Of a stretch of DNA of 21,428 nt, positions 14,419 through 21,428 are shown piece after piece. The stretch covers positions 1-21,428 of the forward strand of contig JAZLCO010000012.1 in the NCBI GenBank assembly GCA_045614225.1, read 5' to 3'. The translations under genes and the position numbers were made by a program. Position 1 is the first letter of the stretch. Each line of letters opens with the position of its first letter. The notes beneath the pieces were generated by a model. That model saw nothing but the letters and a program-made list of their open reading frames with translations, was not told where the DNA came from and searched no databases. The stretch is from UBA9715 sp045614225 (GTDB lineage Bacteria > Actinomycetota > Coriobacteriia > Coriobacteriales > Eggerthellaceae).

Positions 14419-16524
14419 CTAGGCGTAGAACAGGATTTCGTTGTAGTTCGGCACAGGCCAATGCTTGGCGCTCACGACGATCTCGAGGTTGTCGACCTCA
14501 GCACGTAGGCGCTGCATCAAGGGCACGACTTCGTAGGCGTTGCGGTTCGCGCATTCCTGCTGATCCTCGAGCGCACGCACGGTATGATGCGTTTCGTCGA
14601 GCTCGGTGAGCAAGGCATCGATGTTTTTCACGCCTTCGGACAGCTTTGCAAGTATGCGCTCTTGTGCAGACAGATCGGCTTCCGGCAGAATCGACTTGAC
14701 TTTCCACACGTTCTCGGCGACCTCAGCAGCAAAGTCGGCAATGGCAGGCAGATAGAGCGTCCGCACCATACGCTTCATGACGCGCGCCTCGATGTTGATG
14801 AGCTTGTTGTACTTCTCGAGCTTGACTTCGTAGCGGCTGCGGATTTCGGACTCGTTCAAAACGCCGAACTCCTCGAACAGCTCGATGTTCTTGCGGTCGA
14901 GCAGGCACGGCAGCGCGTCGGCCGTCGTCTTGTGGTTGGCCAAACCACGGCGCTCGGCTTCTGCAGCCCATTCGTCGGAATAGCCGTTCCCGTCGAAGAT
15001 GATACGCTCGTGGTCGCGCAAAGTCTGCTTGATCCAGGCGATGACGGCTTCCTCGAACTCCTGACCTTCGTCCTCAGCCGCCTCCATGATGTCGGCGAAA
15101 CCCTTGAGGCTCTTGGACACGGCCGTGTTCAAGATCGTGTTCGCCTCGGAAGGGTTGCACGACGAGCCGGGCATGCGGAACTCGAACTTGTTGCCCGTGA
15201 AGGCAAACGGCGACGTACGGTTGCGGTCGGTGTTGTCCTTGAGGAACGCGGGCAGCACCGCCACTCCAAGATCCATGGCCACCTTATGGGCGCTTGCATA
15301 TTCGGACTCGTGGTCGTTGACGAGCGCATCGACAATCGACGAGAGCTCATCGCCCAGGAAGATCGATACGATAGCCGGCGGAGCTTCCTGAGCTCCCAGG
15401 CGATGATCGTTGCCCGCCGATGCAACCGACATGCGCAGCAGCTCCTGGTATTCATCGACCGCTTCGATGATGCAGGTCAGAAGCACGAGGAATCGCAGGT
15501 TCTCGATAGGGTTCTCGCCTGGCTCGAGAAGGTTCTTGCCATTCGCTGCAAGCGACCAGTTGTCGTGCTTGCCTGAACCGTTGATTCCTGCGAACGGCTT
15601 CTCGTGCTGCAGGCATACCAACCCATGGCGGTTGGCGAGCAAACGCATCTTCTCCATGGTCAGCAGGTTGTGGTCGATTGCGCGGTTCGCGCGCTCGTAA
15701 ATAGGTGCCAGCTCGTGCTGGGCAGGCGCCACTTCGTTGTGCTTCGTCTTGGCGGGGATGCCCAGCTTCCACAGCTCCTCGTCAAGGTCTTTCATGTACT
15801 CGTTGACCGTCGGACGGATGGCGCCGAAGTAATGCTCCTCGAGTTCCTGGCCCTTGCACGGCGCATAGCCGAACAGCGTGCGGTTCGTGAGCATGAGGTC
15901 GAGGCGTTTCTTGTACGAATCCTCCGAGATCAGGAAGTATTCCTGCTCGCAACCTACCGTCACCTCGATATGCCGCCATGGCTCGCCAAACAATGCGAGC
16001 ACACGGTTGAGCTGCTCCTCGATGACGTCGCGAGAGCGCAGCAGCGGCGTCTTCTCGTCGAGCGCTTCGCCCGTGTAGCTGCAGAACGCCGTGGGGATGC
16101 ACAGCACTTCGTCTTTGATGAACGCGAAACTCGTCGGATCCCATGCGGTGTAACCACGCGCCTCGAACGTTGCACGCAGTCCGCCATTGGGAAAACTCGA
16201 TGCGTCGGGCTCGCTCTGGATGAGCTCCTTACCGCTGAAGCGCATAAGCGCACGACCGTCGGAAATCGGATCGATGAAGCCATCATGCTTCTCGGAAGTG
16301 ATGCCGGTGAGAGGCTGGAACCAATGCGTGTAGTGCGTCGCGCCCTTCTCGATGGCCCATTCCTTCATCGAATGCGCCACGACGTTGGCAACTTCGATGT
16401 CGAGCGGCTCTCCCCGCTCGATGGTGCGCATGAGCGCCTTGTACGTGACGGATGGCAACCGTTCGGCCATAACGTGCTCGTTGAATACGAGCGAGCCGTA
16501 GATTTCAGAAACGTTTGAAGACAT
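14419..16524 (-). CDS. glnN: Glutamine synthetase type III
   Basis: Makes glutamine from glutamate, ammonia and ATP; the main ammonia-assimilating enzyme, cytosolic dodecamer. The 701 residues match GSIII (about 700-730), far longer than GSI. Catalytic features occur in order: VGCEQEYFLI (190-199), HNEVAPAQHELAPIYE (262-277), INGSGKHDNWSL (314-325) with the His metal ligand, and NKFEFRMPGSS with the glutamate-binding Arg. The C-terminal helical region (about 560-690) is specific to GSIII. The ATG at 16524 follows GAAGGGACCGAT. A terminator-like hairpin sits in its leader region. The ExbB-like operon begins 89 bases downstream on the same strand. Confidence 0.97.
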   Translation of the reverse strand: MSSNVSEIYGSLVFNEHVMAERLPSVTYKALMRTIERGEPLDIEVANVVAHSMKEWAIEKGATHYTHWFQPLTGITSEKHDGFIDPISDGRALMRFSGKELIQSEPDASSFPNGGLRATFEARGYTAWDPTSFAFIKDEVLCIPTAFCSYTGEALDEKTPLLRSRDVIEEQLNRVLALFGEPWRHIEVTVGCEQEYFLISEDSYKKRLDLMLTNRTLFGYAPCKGQELEEHYFGAIRPTVNEYMKDLDEELWKLGIPAKTKHNEVAPAQHELAPIYERANRAIDHNLLTMEKMRLLANRHGLVCLQHEKPFAGINGSGKHDNWSLAANGKNLLEPGENPIENLRFLVLLTCIIEAVDEYQELLRMSVASAGNDHRLGAQEAPPAIVSIFLGDELSSIVDALVNDHESEYASAHKVAMDLGVAVLPAFLKDNTDRNRTSPFAFTGNKFEFRMPGSSCNPSEANTILNTAVSKSLKGFADIMEAAEDEGQEFEEAVIAWIKQTLRDHERIIFDGNGYSDEWAAEAERRGLANHKTTADALPCLLDRKNIELFEEFGVLNESEIRSRYEVKLEKYNKLINIEARVMKRMVRTLYLPAIADFAAEVAENVWKVKSILPEADLSAQERILAKLSEGVKNIDALLTELDETHHTVRALEDQQECANRNAYEVVPLMQRLRAEVDNLEIVVSAKHWPVPNYNEILFYA

Positions 16525-16553
16525 ATCGGTCCCTTCGATTCTCGGTTGCGCCT

Positions 16554-16559
16554 ATATTA
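16554..16559 (-). promoter_or_regulatory. Possible -10 box of the glutamine synthetase gene
   Basis: TAATAT on the minus strand, preceded by TG one base away, about 30 bases before the ATG. No acceptable -35 lies at 16-18 bases because the GC-rich hairpin occupies that space. A promoter further upstream is equally possible. Confidence 0.25.
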
Positions 16560-16563
16560 CAGG

Positions 16564-16581
16564 AAAAACCCCACGTCGGGG
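16564..16581 (-). terminator. Terminator-like hairpin in the glutamine synthetase leader
   Basis: On the minus strand CCCC and GGGG (16569-16572, 16578-16581) enclose a five-base loop and are followed by five T residues. It is 40 bases upstream of the glutamine synthetase ATG, where no minus-strand gene lies further upstream in the intergenic region. This suggests attenuation of the leader, if a promoter lies upstream. The stem is short. Confidence 0.45.
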
Positions 16582-16653
16582 CCTACGCGAAAACTTGAAA
16601 CAGACCGTTCTCATTTGCGAGTCTTCCCAAGGTTCGTCGCTGTCTTATTAAAG

Positions 16654-16659
16654 TACAAT
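16654..16659 (+). promoter_or_regulatory. Likely -10 box of the purine permease gene
   Basis: TACAAT, about 40 bases before the GTG start; the -35 position holds no good match (GGTTCG). I looked for a purine riboswitch core in the leader and did not see one. Confidence 0.4.
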
Positions 16660-16698
16660 GGGCTCTGTCGTATCAAGGGGACTCTGGAGGAGATTGAA

Positions 16699-18123
16699 GT
16701 GGAATCACTATTCAAACTGAAAGAGAACGGCACCTCAGTAAGGACCGAAATCATTGCCGGCCTCACCACGTTCATGACAATGGCATACATCATTGCCTTG
16801 AACCCGAACCTGCTGACCGGCTGGCGTGCCGGCGGTGATGAGCTCTGGAACGCCGTCTTCCTGGCAACATGCCTGGCATCCGGCATCGCTATGATCTGCA
16901 TGGCCTTCCTGGCGAACAAGCCATTCTGCTTGGCTCCCGGCATGGGCCTGAACAGCTTCCTTGCGGTGGTGGTCGCGCAGATTGCCACGATAACAGGCGC
17001 GTCATACGTTGCGTCATTCCAGGCCGCGCTCGTCATCGTGTTGGCTGAAGGCGTCGTGTTCGTCATACTCACGGTATGTAACATACGAGAGAAAATCGTC
17101 GATGCAATTCCCTATGGTGTGCGCATGGGCATTGCGCCCGCAATCGGCATGATGCTGCTCAACATCGGCGTCGGCTCGAACGCTGGCGTGTTCGACATCG
17201 AAGGCAATCCGTTCTACGTCATGCGAGACTTCTTTGGCTCCCTGACCGCCGGCAGTGCCGCCAGCACCATGACTTCGGCATACCCCGGCATGGTGCTCAC
17301 GGTCGTCACGATGTTCGTCGGCCTGTTCGTCATCATCTTCCTGACCCATCGTGGCGTGAAGGCTGCTGTCATCCTCGGCATGCTCGTGGCATCGATCATC
17401 TACTGGGCTGGCGAAGCGCTGTTCCTGGGCACCGACCCGTTTGCAGGCCTGGCCACCGCTTCGTGGGTTCCGGCGTTCAGCGATATGGTCAATCTCACGT
17501 TGTTCAAGTTCAATTTCGCAGGCTTCCTCGAGCTGGGCTGGTTCACAGCCATCACGCTCATCGTGACGTTCTGCATGATCGACATGTTTGACACGATCGG
17601 CACGCTCGTCGGTACCGCCGCGCGCGCAGGCATGCTCGACGACAACGGCAAGATGCCGAAGATGAAGGAAGCGCTGCTTTCCGACTCGATCGGCACCGTC
17701 GTAGGCGCATGCACCGGCACGTCGACTGTCACGACGTTCGTCGAGTCGGCTTCGGGCGTCGAAGCTGGCGGCCGCACAGGCCTGACTGCCCTCACTTGCG
17801 GCATCATGTTCCTGCTGTGCTTGTTCCTGGCCCCCATCGCAGCCATCATCCCCGCTGCCGCGACGTCTTCGGCCCTCATCTACGTCGGCGTGGTCATGCT
17901 GTCCGGCCTCAAGAGCATCGACTTCGACGATCTCGAGCAGACCGTGCCCGTTGCCCTCATGCTCATCGCCATGCCGATTTCCGGCTCGATCGGCCACGCC
18001 ATCGGCATCGGCCTGATCACCTTCTCGGTCATCAACCTGACAAGCGGCAAGGGCTCGAAGCAATATGCACTGACTTACATCCTGGCCTTGATCTTCCTCG
18101 TGAAGTTCTTCCTCGTGGCGTAA
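16699..18123 (+). CDS. NCS2 family purine permease, AzgA type
   Basis: Inner-membrane proton symporter for purine bases (adenine, guanine, hypoxanthine or xanthine). The GTG at 16699 gives 474 residues and is preceded by GGAGGAG at the ideal distance. The frame stays open upstream to 16546, but that extension is hydrophilic and unlike the family. AzgA hallmarks include RTEIIAGLTTFMTMAYIIAL near the start, ANKPFCLAPGMGLNSF, DMFDTIGTLVGTA and GACTGTSTVTTFVESASGV. Twelve to fourteen hydrophobic segments fill the rest. It feeds salvage into guanine nucleotides, complementing the guaB route at the left end, though the two are not linked in an operon. It is divergent from the glutamine synthetase gene. 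Confidence 0.94.
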   Translation: MESLFKLKENGTSVRTEIIAGLTTFMTMAYIIALNPNLLTGWRAGGDELWNAVFLATCLASGIAMICMAFLANKPFCLAPGMGLNSFLAVVVAQIATITGASYVASFQAALVIVLAEGVVFVILTVCNIREKIVDAIPYGVRMGIAPAIGMMLLNIGVGSNAGVFDIEGNPFYVMRDFFGSLTAGSAASTMTSAYPGMVLTVVTMFVGLFVIIFLTHRGVKAAVILGMLVASIIYWAGEALFLGTDPFAGLATASWVPAFSDMVNLTLFKFNFAGFLELGWFTAITLIVTFCMIDMFDTIGTLVGTAARAGMLDDNGKMPKMKEALLSDSIGTVVGACTGTSTVTTFVESASGVEAGGRTGLTALTCGIMFLLCLFLAPIAAIIPAAATSSALIYVGVVMLSGLKSIDFDDLEQTVPVALMLIAMPISGSIGHAIGIGLITFSVINLTSGKGSKQYALTYILALIFLVKFFLVA

Positions 18124-18143
18124 CAACTAAAAAACGATGGCCT

Positions 18144-18168
18144 CTTGTTGGTTACCTCAACCAACAAG
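18144..18168 (+). terminator. First hairpin after the purine permease
   Basis: CTTGTTGGTT and AACCAACAAG, perfect 10-base-pair stem with loop ACCTC, 20 bases after the stop. It is followed by A residues on the plus strand, so it does not terminate on its own, but it stacks directly before the main terminator. Confidence 0.5.
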
Positions 18169-18200
18169 AAAAAAGGACCCGTTTGAAACGGGTCCTTTTT
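18169..18200. terminator. Bidirectional terminator between the permease and rpsI
   Basis: GGACCCGTT (18175-18183) pairs with AACGGGTCC (18187-18195) around a three-base loop. AAAAAA precedes it and TTTTT follows, so both strands end in a T-run. It serves the permease on the plus strand and rplM-rpsI on the minus strand. Confidence 0.92.
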
Positions 18201-18223
18201 CGTGACGATATGTTTCGCCAGAA

Positions 18224-18616
18224 TTAGCGCTTCGAGAACTGCGGGCGCTTGCGTGCCTTGCGCAGACCATACTTCTTGCGCTCGACCATACGCGGGTCGC
18301 GCGTGAGGAAGCCAGCCTTCTTGAGCTCCTGGCGATAGTCGCCAGCCTCAAGCAGGGCACGGGAGATGCCGTGGCGCAGAGCGCCGGCCTGACCCGAGAT
18401 GCCGCCGCCGTTGAGGCGTGCGATGACGTCGAAATGGCCCTCGGTGTCGGTGACCTTGAACGGCGCCATGAAGTCGTCGATCAGGGCCTGACGGCCGAAG
18501 TAGTCCATGGCCTCGCGACCATTGACCGTAACCTTGCCCGTGCCGGGAACGAGGCGGACGCGGGCGACCGCGTTCTTGCGACGGCCGGTGCCGTAATACA
18601 AAGCTTCGTTAGCCAT
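18224..18616 (-). CDS. rpsI: 30S ribosomal protein S9 (uS9)
   Basis: Small-subunit protein whose basic C-terminal tail reaches the P-site tRNA. It has 130 residues, typical length. YGTGRRKNAVARVRLVPG (8-25) and the end GLRKARKRPQFSKR are signature segments; the terminal Ser-Lys-Arg is conserved. The ATG at 18616 follows AGGAGGACAATC. It is second in the rplM-rpsI pair: the rplM stop is embedded in its ribosome site, with 10 bases between stop and start, so translation is coupled. Confidence 0.98.
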   Translation of the reverse strand: MANEALYYGTGRRKNAVARVRLVPGTGKVTVNGREAMDYFGRQALIDDFMAPFKVTDTEGHFDVIARLNGGGISGQAGALRHGISRALLEAGDYRQELKKAGFLTRDPRMVERKKYGLRKARKRPQFSKR

Positions 18617-18626
18617 GATTGTCCTC

Positions 18627-19055
18627 CTACAATTCGATCTTACGCGGCTTCTGAGCTGCATGCGGATGATCGGGACCCGCGTACACCTTCAGCTTCATGC
18701 CCTGGGCACGGCCCAGCGTGTTCTTCGGCAGCATGCCCTTGACAGCATGCTCGATGACGCGCTCGGGGTGCTTGGCCATGGCCTCTTCGAACGATTCGGA
18801 CTTCAGGCCACCCGGAAAACCGCTGTGGCGATAGTACTTCTTGTCCTTCGCCTTGTTCCCCGTCACGCGAATCTTGTCGGCGTTCACGATGATCACGAAG
18901 TCACCGGTGTCGACATGAGGCGTGTACTGGGGCTTGTGCTTGCCGCGCAGAATGTGCGCAGCCTTGGCCGCCACGCGACCGAGCACCTGATCTTCACCAT
19001 CGATCAGAAGCCACTCGCGCTCGACCTCGCCGGGCTTTGCGTAGTACGTCTTCAC
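18627..19055 (-). CDS. rplM: 50S ribosomal protein L13 (uL13)
   Basis: Large-subunit assembly protein. It has 142 residues, the standard length. KTYYAKPGEVEREWLLID opens the protein, with GRVAAKAAHILRGK and HAVKGMLPKNTLGR as hallmark segments, and AGPDHPHAAQKP near the end. The start is a GTG at 19055, preceded by GGAGGAAAGAACA. The frame is open upstream to 19148, but the extension is not L13-like. It is first in the rplM-rpsI operon, behind a leader of about 210 bases. Confidence 0.98.
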   Translation of the reverse strand: MKTYYAKPGEVEREWLLIDGEDQVLGRVAAKAAHILRGKHKPQYTPHVDTGDFVIIVNADKIRVTGNKAKDKKYYRHSGFPGGLKSESFEEAMAKHPERVIEHAVKGMLPKNTLGRAQGMKLKVYAGPDHPHAAQKPRKIEL

Positions 19056-19267
19056 TGTTCTTTCCTCCAGTTCTTGCGGACGGTTGCGGTTGAAGCGGCC
19101 GCGCACGTCCTGATGGGCCGGGTGTCCCCGTCCCGTGTGTGTTTTCAAAAGTGCAGGCCAGATGCGGTTGTCGGTTTCCTACGCCGACACGCCGGGCTTC
19201 GGGGCTGGACGACCCTTCGGCAATTGACGTTTCGCATGTCCCTGCTTCACGGGGCTTTTGAAAGCAA
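19056..19267 (-). promoter_or_regulatory. Long untranslated leader of rplM-rpsI
   Basis: About 210 bases lie between the predicted start of transcription and the rplM GTG. TGTCGG (19169-19174) and CCGACA (19184-19189) form a hairpin, and GC-rich arms elsewhere (such as CCCCGAAGCCCGG) suggest further structure. Rfam has an L13 leader in Firmicutes; whether this is related is not known. Autoregulation by L13 is inference. Confidence 0.4.
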
Positions 19268-19274
19268 CTGTTGA

Positions 19275-19304
19275 AGTATACGGCTCGCTTGTGAACTGCG
19301 TCAA
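19275..19304 (-). promoter_or_regulatory. rplM-rpsI promoter
   Basis: On the minus strand -35 TTGACG (19304-19299), an 18-base spacer and -10 TATACT (19280-19275). A good match for a housekeeping promoter of a strongly expressed operon. Confidence 0.7.
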
Positions 19305-19521
19305 TTGTGATTATTGCCTGGTCAAATGTTCTTCACATCCGCCAACTGGAAAACTCGTCCACTTGCTCACCTGACGTTTTTCGCGCAATACCCACCTTGG
19401 CTCCATCGCTTCGTGGTTGCGCAACGCGTTTCTGCTAGCATTCCTGTCAACCGAACGTGACATAGAAACTCACAAACTGTCAGCTTTGGTTGGTGGTATC
19501 CCGATTCGCAGCGTCATACCA
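19305..19521. other. Intergenic stretch with no gene recognised
   Basis: I see no convincing coding frame, RNA gene or terminator between the rplM promoter and the dyad ahead of the DUF4177-like gene. Upstream control elements for the plus-strand operon may lie in its right half. Confidence 0.5.
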
Positions 19522-19549
19522 TTTCATACGTAATATGAATCGTATGAAA
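19522..19549. promoter_or_regulatory. Operator-like dyad ahead of the DUF4177-like operon
   Basis: TTTCATACG (19522-19530) and CGTATGAAA (19541-19549) are perfect nine-base inverted arms around TAATATGAAT, which includes a -10-like TAATAT. A third half-site, CATACC, lies at 19515-19520. The right arm runs into the AAGGAG ribosome site. It is a good candidate operator for the XRE-AbrB regulator encoded in the same operon. Confidence 0.55.
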
Positions 19550-19559
19550 GGAGCGCACG

Positions 19560-19751
19560 ATGCGATACGAGTATGTTCAGGTTAAACTGGACAAAAACAA
19601 CTATGCATTAAACGCTGATATGGAAAGCCATCGCGACATTATCAACAGCAAGGCAGCCGAAGGCGCACGCTATGTGGGTTGGTTTCCAGTAACGCAAGGC
19701 CCTTCGGGCAAGACCGTTGAGTTCGACCTGATTTTCGAAGTTGAAGATTGA
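19560..19751 (+). CDS. Small DUF4177-like protein
   Basis: A 63-residue soluble protein starting MRYEYVQVKLDKNNYAL. The strand-helix-strand pattern, with the early YEYVQVKL strand and the later ARYVGWFPVT and FDLIFEV strands, matches DUF4177-type proteins, whose function is unknown. The ATG at 19560 has AAGGAG six bases upstream, so this is a real gene despite its size. It is first of three plus-strand genes; the regulator gene follows 47 bases after its stop. Confidence 0.75.
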   Translation: MRYEYVQVKLDKNNYALNADMESHRDIINSKAAEGARYVGWFPVTQGPSGKTVEFDLIFEVED

Positions 19752-19798
19752 TAACCACGCACGTGACCGATGATTGTGATTTCGGAACGGAGCAGAGC

Positions 19799-20233
19799 AT
19801 GGGCATCGCAGAGAACATCTTGGCAACGCGCTTGAGCGTCCATATGACCCAGGAACAGCTTGCCGAAGCCGCAGGAGTGTCGCGCCAGACAGTGGCAAAA
19901 TGGGAATCGGGCGCGACTGCGCCCGACCTCGAGCATGCGGCCGCAATCGCCGAAGCGTTCGGAACAACGCTCGACACTCTCGTTTCCTTCGACTGCGATA
20001 GCACCGGAATCGGCGCCCCGCCACGTGGCAGGCACCTATTCGGCAATGTGAAAGTCGGCGAACGAGGACAAATCGTCATCCCCAAAGAAGCACGCGACCT
20101 GTTCGGCATCAAGCCTGGCGATAAACTGGTGGTATTGGGCGAGGAAGGGCAAGGTCTCGCGCTCTGCAAGGAATCAGATTTCATGGCTAATGTGGAAGCC
20201 GCCATGTCGTCCGCTCGAAGAACGGTTGGGTGA
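19799..20233 (+). CDS. XRE-AbrB fusion transcriptional regulator
   Basis: A 144-residue cytosolic regulator with two DNA-binding modules. The XRE/Cro helix-turn-helix spans about 3-62 (TQEQLAEAAGVSRQTVAKWE). A linker follows, then an AbrB/SpoVT swapped-hairpin domain (about 83-125; VKVGERGQIVIPKEARDLF and IKPGDKLVVLG). Such fusions occur in Firmicutes and Actinobacteria, but targets are rarely known. The ATG at 19799 has GGAG six bases upstream; a TTG at 19748 overlapping the previous stop would add 17 residues, but with no ribosome site. It ends where the hydrolase gene begins, so the pair is translationally linked. Autoregulation through the upstream dyad is inference. Confidence 0.88.
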   Translation: MGIAENILATRLSVHMTQEQLAEAAGVSRQTVAKWESGATAPDLEHAAAIAEAFGTTLDTLVSFDCDSTGIGAPPRGRHLFGNVKVGERGQIVIPKEARDLFGIKPGDKLVVLGEEGQGLALCKESDFMANVEAAMSSARRTVG

Positions 20234-20238
20234 AGACT

Positions 20239-21318
20239 ATGACAAAGAAGAAGCCCCTGAAAGTAATCGGCACGGTTTTGCTCGTACTCGTTGCTGCAGG
20301 TGTCGTCGGCACCGCGATTTACCGTGACGACAATTTGCATGGCGACGAACGCACAATTGATCGTGCGTTCGCTGCAGGCTTTACCGAAAAACAAGTGCAG
20401 GTTGATGGCGCCACAATCAACTATGCAGAAGGTCCCGACAGCGGACCGGCGCTTCTGCTCGTGCATGGGCAGGGAATGGAATGGGAAGACTACGCGACCG
20501 TGCTGCCCGAGCTGTCGAAGCGCTATCACGTGTTCGCCGTAGACTGTTTCGGACATGGCGAATCGACGCACGACCCAGCGCTGTACACGTGCTCGACTGG
20601 CGGCAATGCGCTGATAGCATTCGCAGAACAGGTCATCGGCGACAACTACATCGTATCCGGCCATTCATCGGGCGGCGTTTTGGCGGCATACGTGGCTGCG
20701 CACGACAGCGAGCATGTGACCGCTTGCGTATTGGAAGACCCCCCGTTGTTCCGCGTGACGCCCGAAGAAGCACAGGAGGGCGCAGGCACGTTTGCCTGGT
20801 ATGACGGTTACGTCGTGGCGCATTCGTTCCTCCAACAAGATGATGTCAAGGATTACGCAGCTTGGTACGCATCGCATAGCTACCTGTTCGGCCTGTTCGG
20901 CGGGTTGCAAGACATGCTGGCCAAACAGACGGCTGATTGGTGTGCCGAACATCCTGGCGAACACGTCGTGAACGCCTGGGTGCCCCGCAACTGGACGCGC
21001 GGAATGTATTTCATGAACGACTACGATCCGCGTTTCGGCGACGCGTTCTACAACGGCAGCTGGATGGCCGGCATTGACCAAGAGGCGATTCTGCGTGAAA
21101 TCGAATGCCCCGTCATCTACCTGAAAGCCTCTACGAACTACGGCAACGATGGCGTGCTCTACGCTGCCACAACGGATGATGATGCAGCACGTATCCAGCA
21201 AACCATCCCCCGTTGCAAAACCAACGAGATCAAATCAGGCCACGACATCCATTTCGAGCATCCTGACTTTTTTGTGGCAGGAATCGATGAGGCAATGGCG
21301 CAGGCCCGCGGCAATTAG
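20239..21318 (+). CDS. Membrane-anchored alpha/beta hydrolase
   Basis: A 359-residue serine hydrolase on the outer face of the membrane. An N-terminal Lys-rich start and one hydrophobic helix (about 8-28) act as anchor or uncleaved signal. The hydrolase fold starts with LLLVHGQG (oxyanion loop, 72-79). The nucleophile is Ser143 in GHSSGG, and the catalytic His is probably His335 in SGHDIHFEHP; the acid is uncertain. A cap region rich in Trp and Tyr (185-275) suggests a bulky substrate, but none can be named. The ATG at 20239 has GGTGA five bases upstream. A GTG at 20230 overlaps the regulator stop in a GTGA and would add three residues. It is last in the operon. Confidence 0.88.
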   Translation: MTKKKPLKVIGTVLLVLVAAGVVGTAIYRDDNLHGDERTIDRAFAAGFTEKQVQVDGATINYAEGPDSGPALLLVHGQGMEWEDYATVLPELSKRYHVFAVDCFGHGESTHDPALYTCSTGGNALIAFAEQVIGDNYIVSGHSSGGVLAAYVAAHDSEHVTACVLEDPPLFRVTPEEAQEGAGTFAWYDGYVVAHSFLQQDDVKDYAAWYASHSYLFGLFGGLQDMLAKQTADWCAEHPGEHVVNAWVPRNWTRGMYFMNDYDPRFGDAFYNGSWMAGIDQEAILREIECPVIYLKASTNYGNDGVLYAATTDDDAARIQQTIPRCKTNEIKSGHDIHFEHPDFFVAGIDEAMAQARGN

Positions 21319-21329
21319 CATCGACAGCC

Positions 21330-21366
21330 GAGTGGCACAGTGCTTCCCGGGGGGGGTGGGCCACTC
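21330..21366. other. Hairpin and G-tract after the hydrolase gene
   Basis: GAGTGGC (21330-21336) pairs with GCCACTC (21360-21366). The loop contains a run of eight G residues. No T-run follows on the plus strand, so termination of the hydrolase operon here is uncertain. Confidence 0.35.
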
Positions 21367-21369
21367 CCG

Positions 21370-21400
21370 AAAAAATGGCACCCCCTTCCCCGGGGGCACC
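21370..21400 (-). terminator. Minus-strand terminator of a gene right of the window
   Basis: Read on the minus strand, GGTGCCCCC and GGGGGTGCC pair over nine positions (two G-U) around a six-base loop, followed by A and six T residues. This suggests a minus-strand gene ending just beyond the right edge, convergent with the hydrolase operon. Confidence 0.55.
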
Positions 21401-21428
21401 GGGCCCCTCCGGACGAAAGGGGTGTGTC

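Noticed and set aside
14584..16518. Long plus-strand open frames opposite glutamine synthetase III
   Set aside because: They are antisense shadows of a highly conserved gene in GC-biased sequence, with no start context.
16546..16698. N-terminal extension of the purine permease to an upstream in-frame start
   Set aside because: The stretch is hydrophilic, crosses the predicted -10 box, and the GTG at 16699 has an ideal ribosome site.
16600..16698. Purine riboswitch ahead of the AzgA-type permease
   Set aside because: The conserved core and loop sequences of the purine aptamer are not present between the -10 box and the start.
17014..18126. A 370-codon minus-strand open frame opposite the purine permease
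   Set aside because: It is a shadow of the transmembrane codon pattern, full of Asp, Glu, His and Arg and without a hydrophobic core.

Overview
The window looks like chromosome of a Coriobacteriia member (Actinomycetota), most likely Eggerthellales. I base this on moderate-to-high GC, good AGGAGG-type ribosome sites mixed with GTG/TTG starts, and the gene set itself (type III glutamine synthetase, citramalate synthase, an ExbB-like plus DUF2149-like pair beside a giant surface protein). Genus is not resolved. There are no tRNA or rRNA genes, CRISPR arrays, transposases or integrases, so most of the window is ordinary core genome, with one accessory-looking envelope locus in the middle.

Layout, left to right. 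1-195: short non-coding stretch with stem-loops, including the guaB terminator. 196-4933: three minus-strand genes, IMP dehydrogenase (guaB), an NSS-family sodium symporter and an M18 aminopeptidase, each with its own promoter-like sequence. 5094-5782: a small heat-shock protein whose promoter is embedded in a CIRCE (HrcA) operator, closed by a strong terminator. 5872-7215: a plus-strand NUDIX hydrolase facing a minus-strand isochorismatase-type hydrolase, with stops 3 bases apart. 7283-9237: citramalate synthase (cimA) followed 2 bases later by a TrpR/YerC-like regulator. 9238-9548: a cluster of imperfect repeats, including a 20-base perfect inverted repeat. 9539-14329: a three-gene minus-strand operon (ExbB/MotA-like channel, ExbD/DUF2149-like partner, 1128-residue surface protein). 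14419-16524: glutamine synthetase III. 16699-18123: AzgA-type purine permease on the plus strand. 18224-19055: rplM-rpsI with a long leader. 19560-21318: a plus-strand operon of a DUF4177-like protein, an XRE-AbrB fusion regulator and an alpha/beta hydrolase.

The most interesting object is the 9.5-14.3 kb operon. It pairs a three-helix ExbB/MotA-type proton channel with a short single-helix partner carrying an ExbD-like aspartate, and then encodes a very large exported, C-terminally membrane-anchored, Ig-like protein. In a cell with no outer membrane and no TonB, this suggests a proton-motive-force-driven surface machine of unknown task. Its first ribosome site is buried in a near-perfect hairpin, and a repeat cluster lies at its 3' end. 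Secondary regulatory points are CIRCE control of hsp20, a probable leaderless cimA transcript, a terminator-like hairpin ahead of glutamine synthetase III, and a dyad over the promoter of the XRE-AbrB operon.
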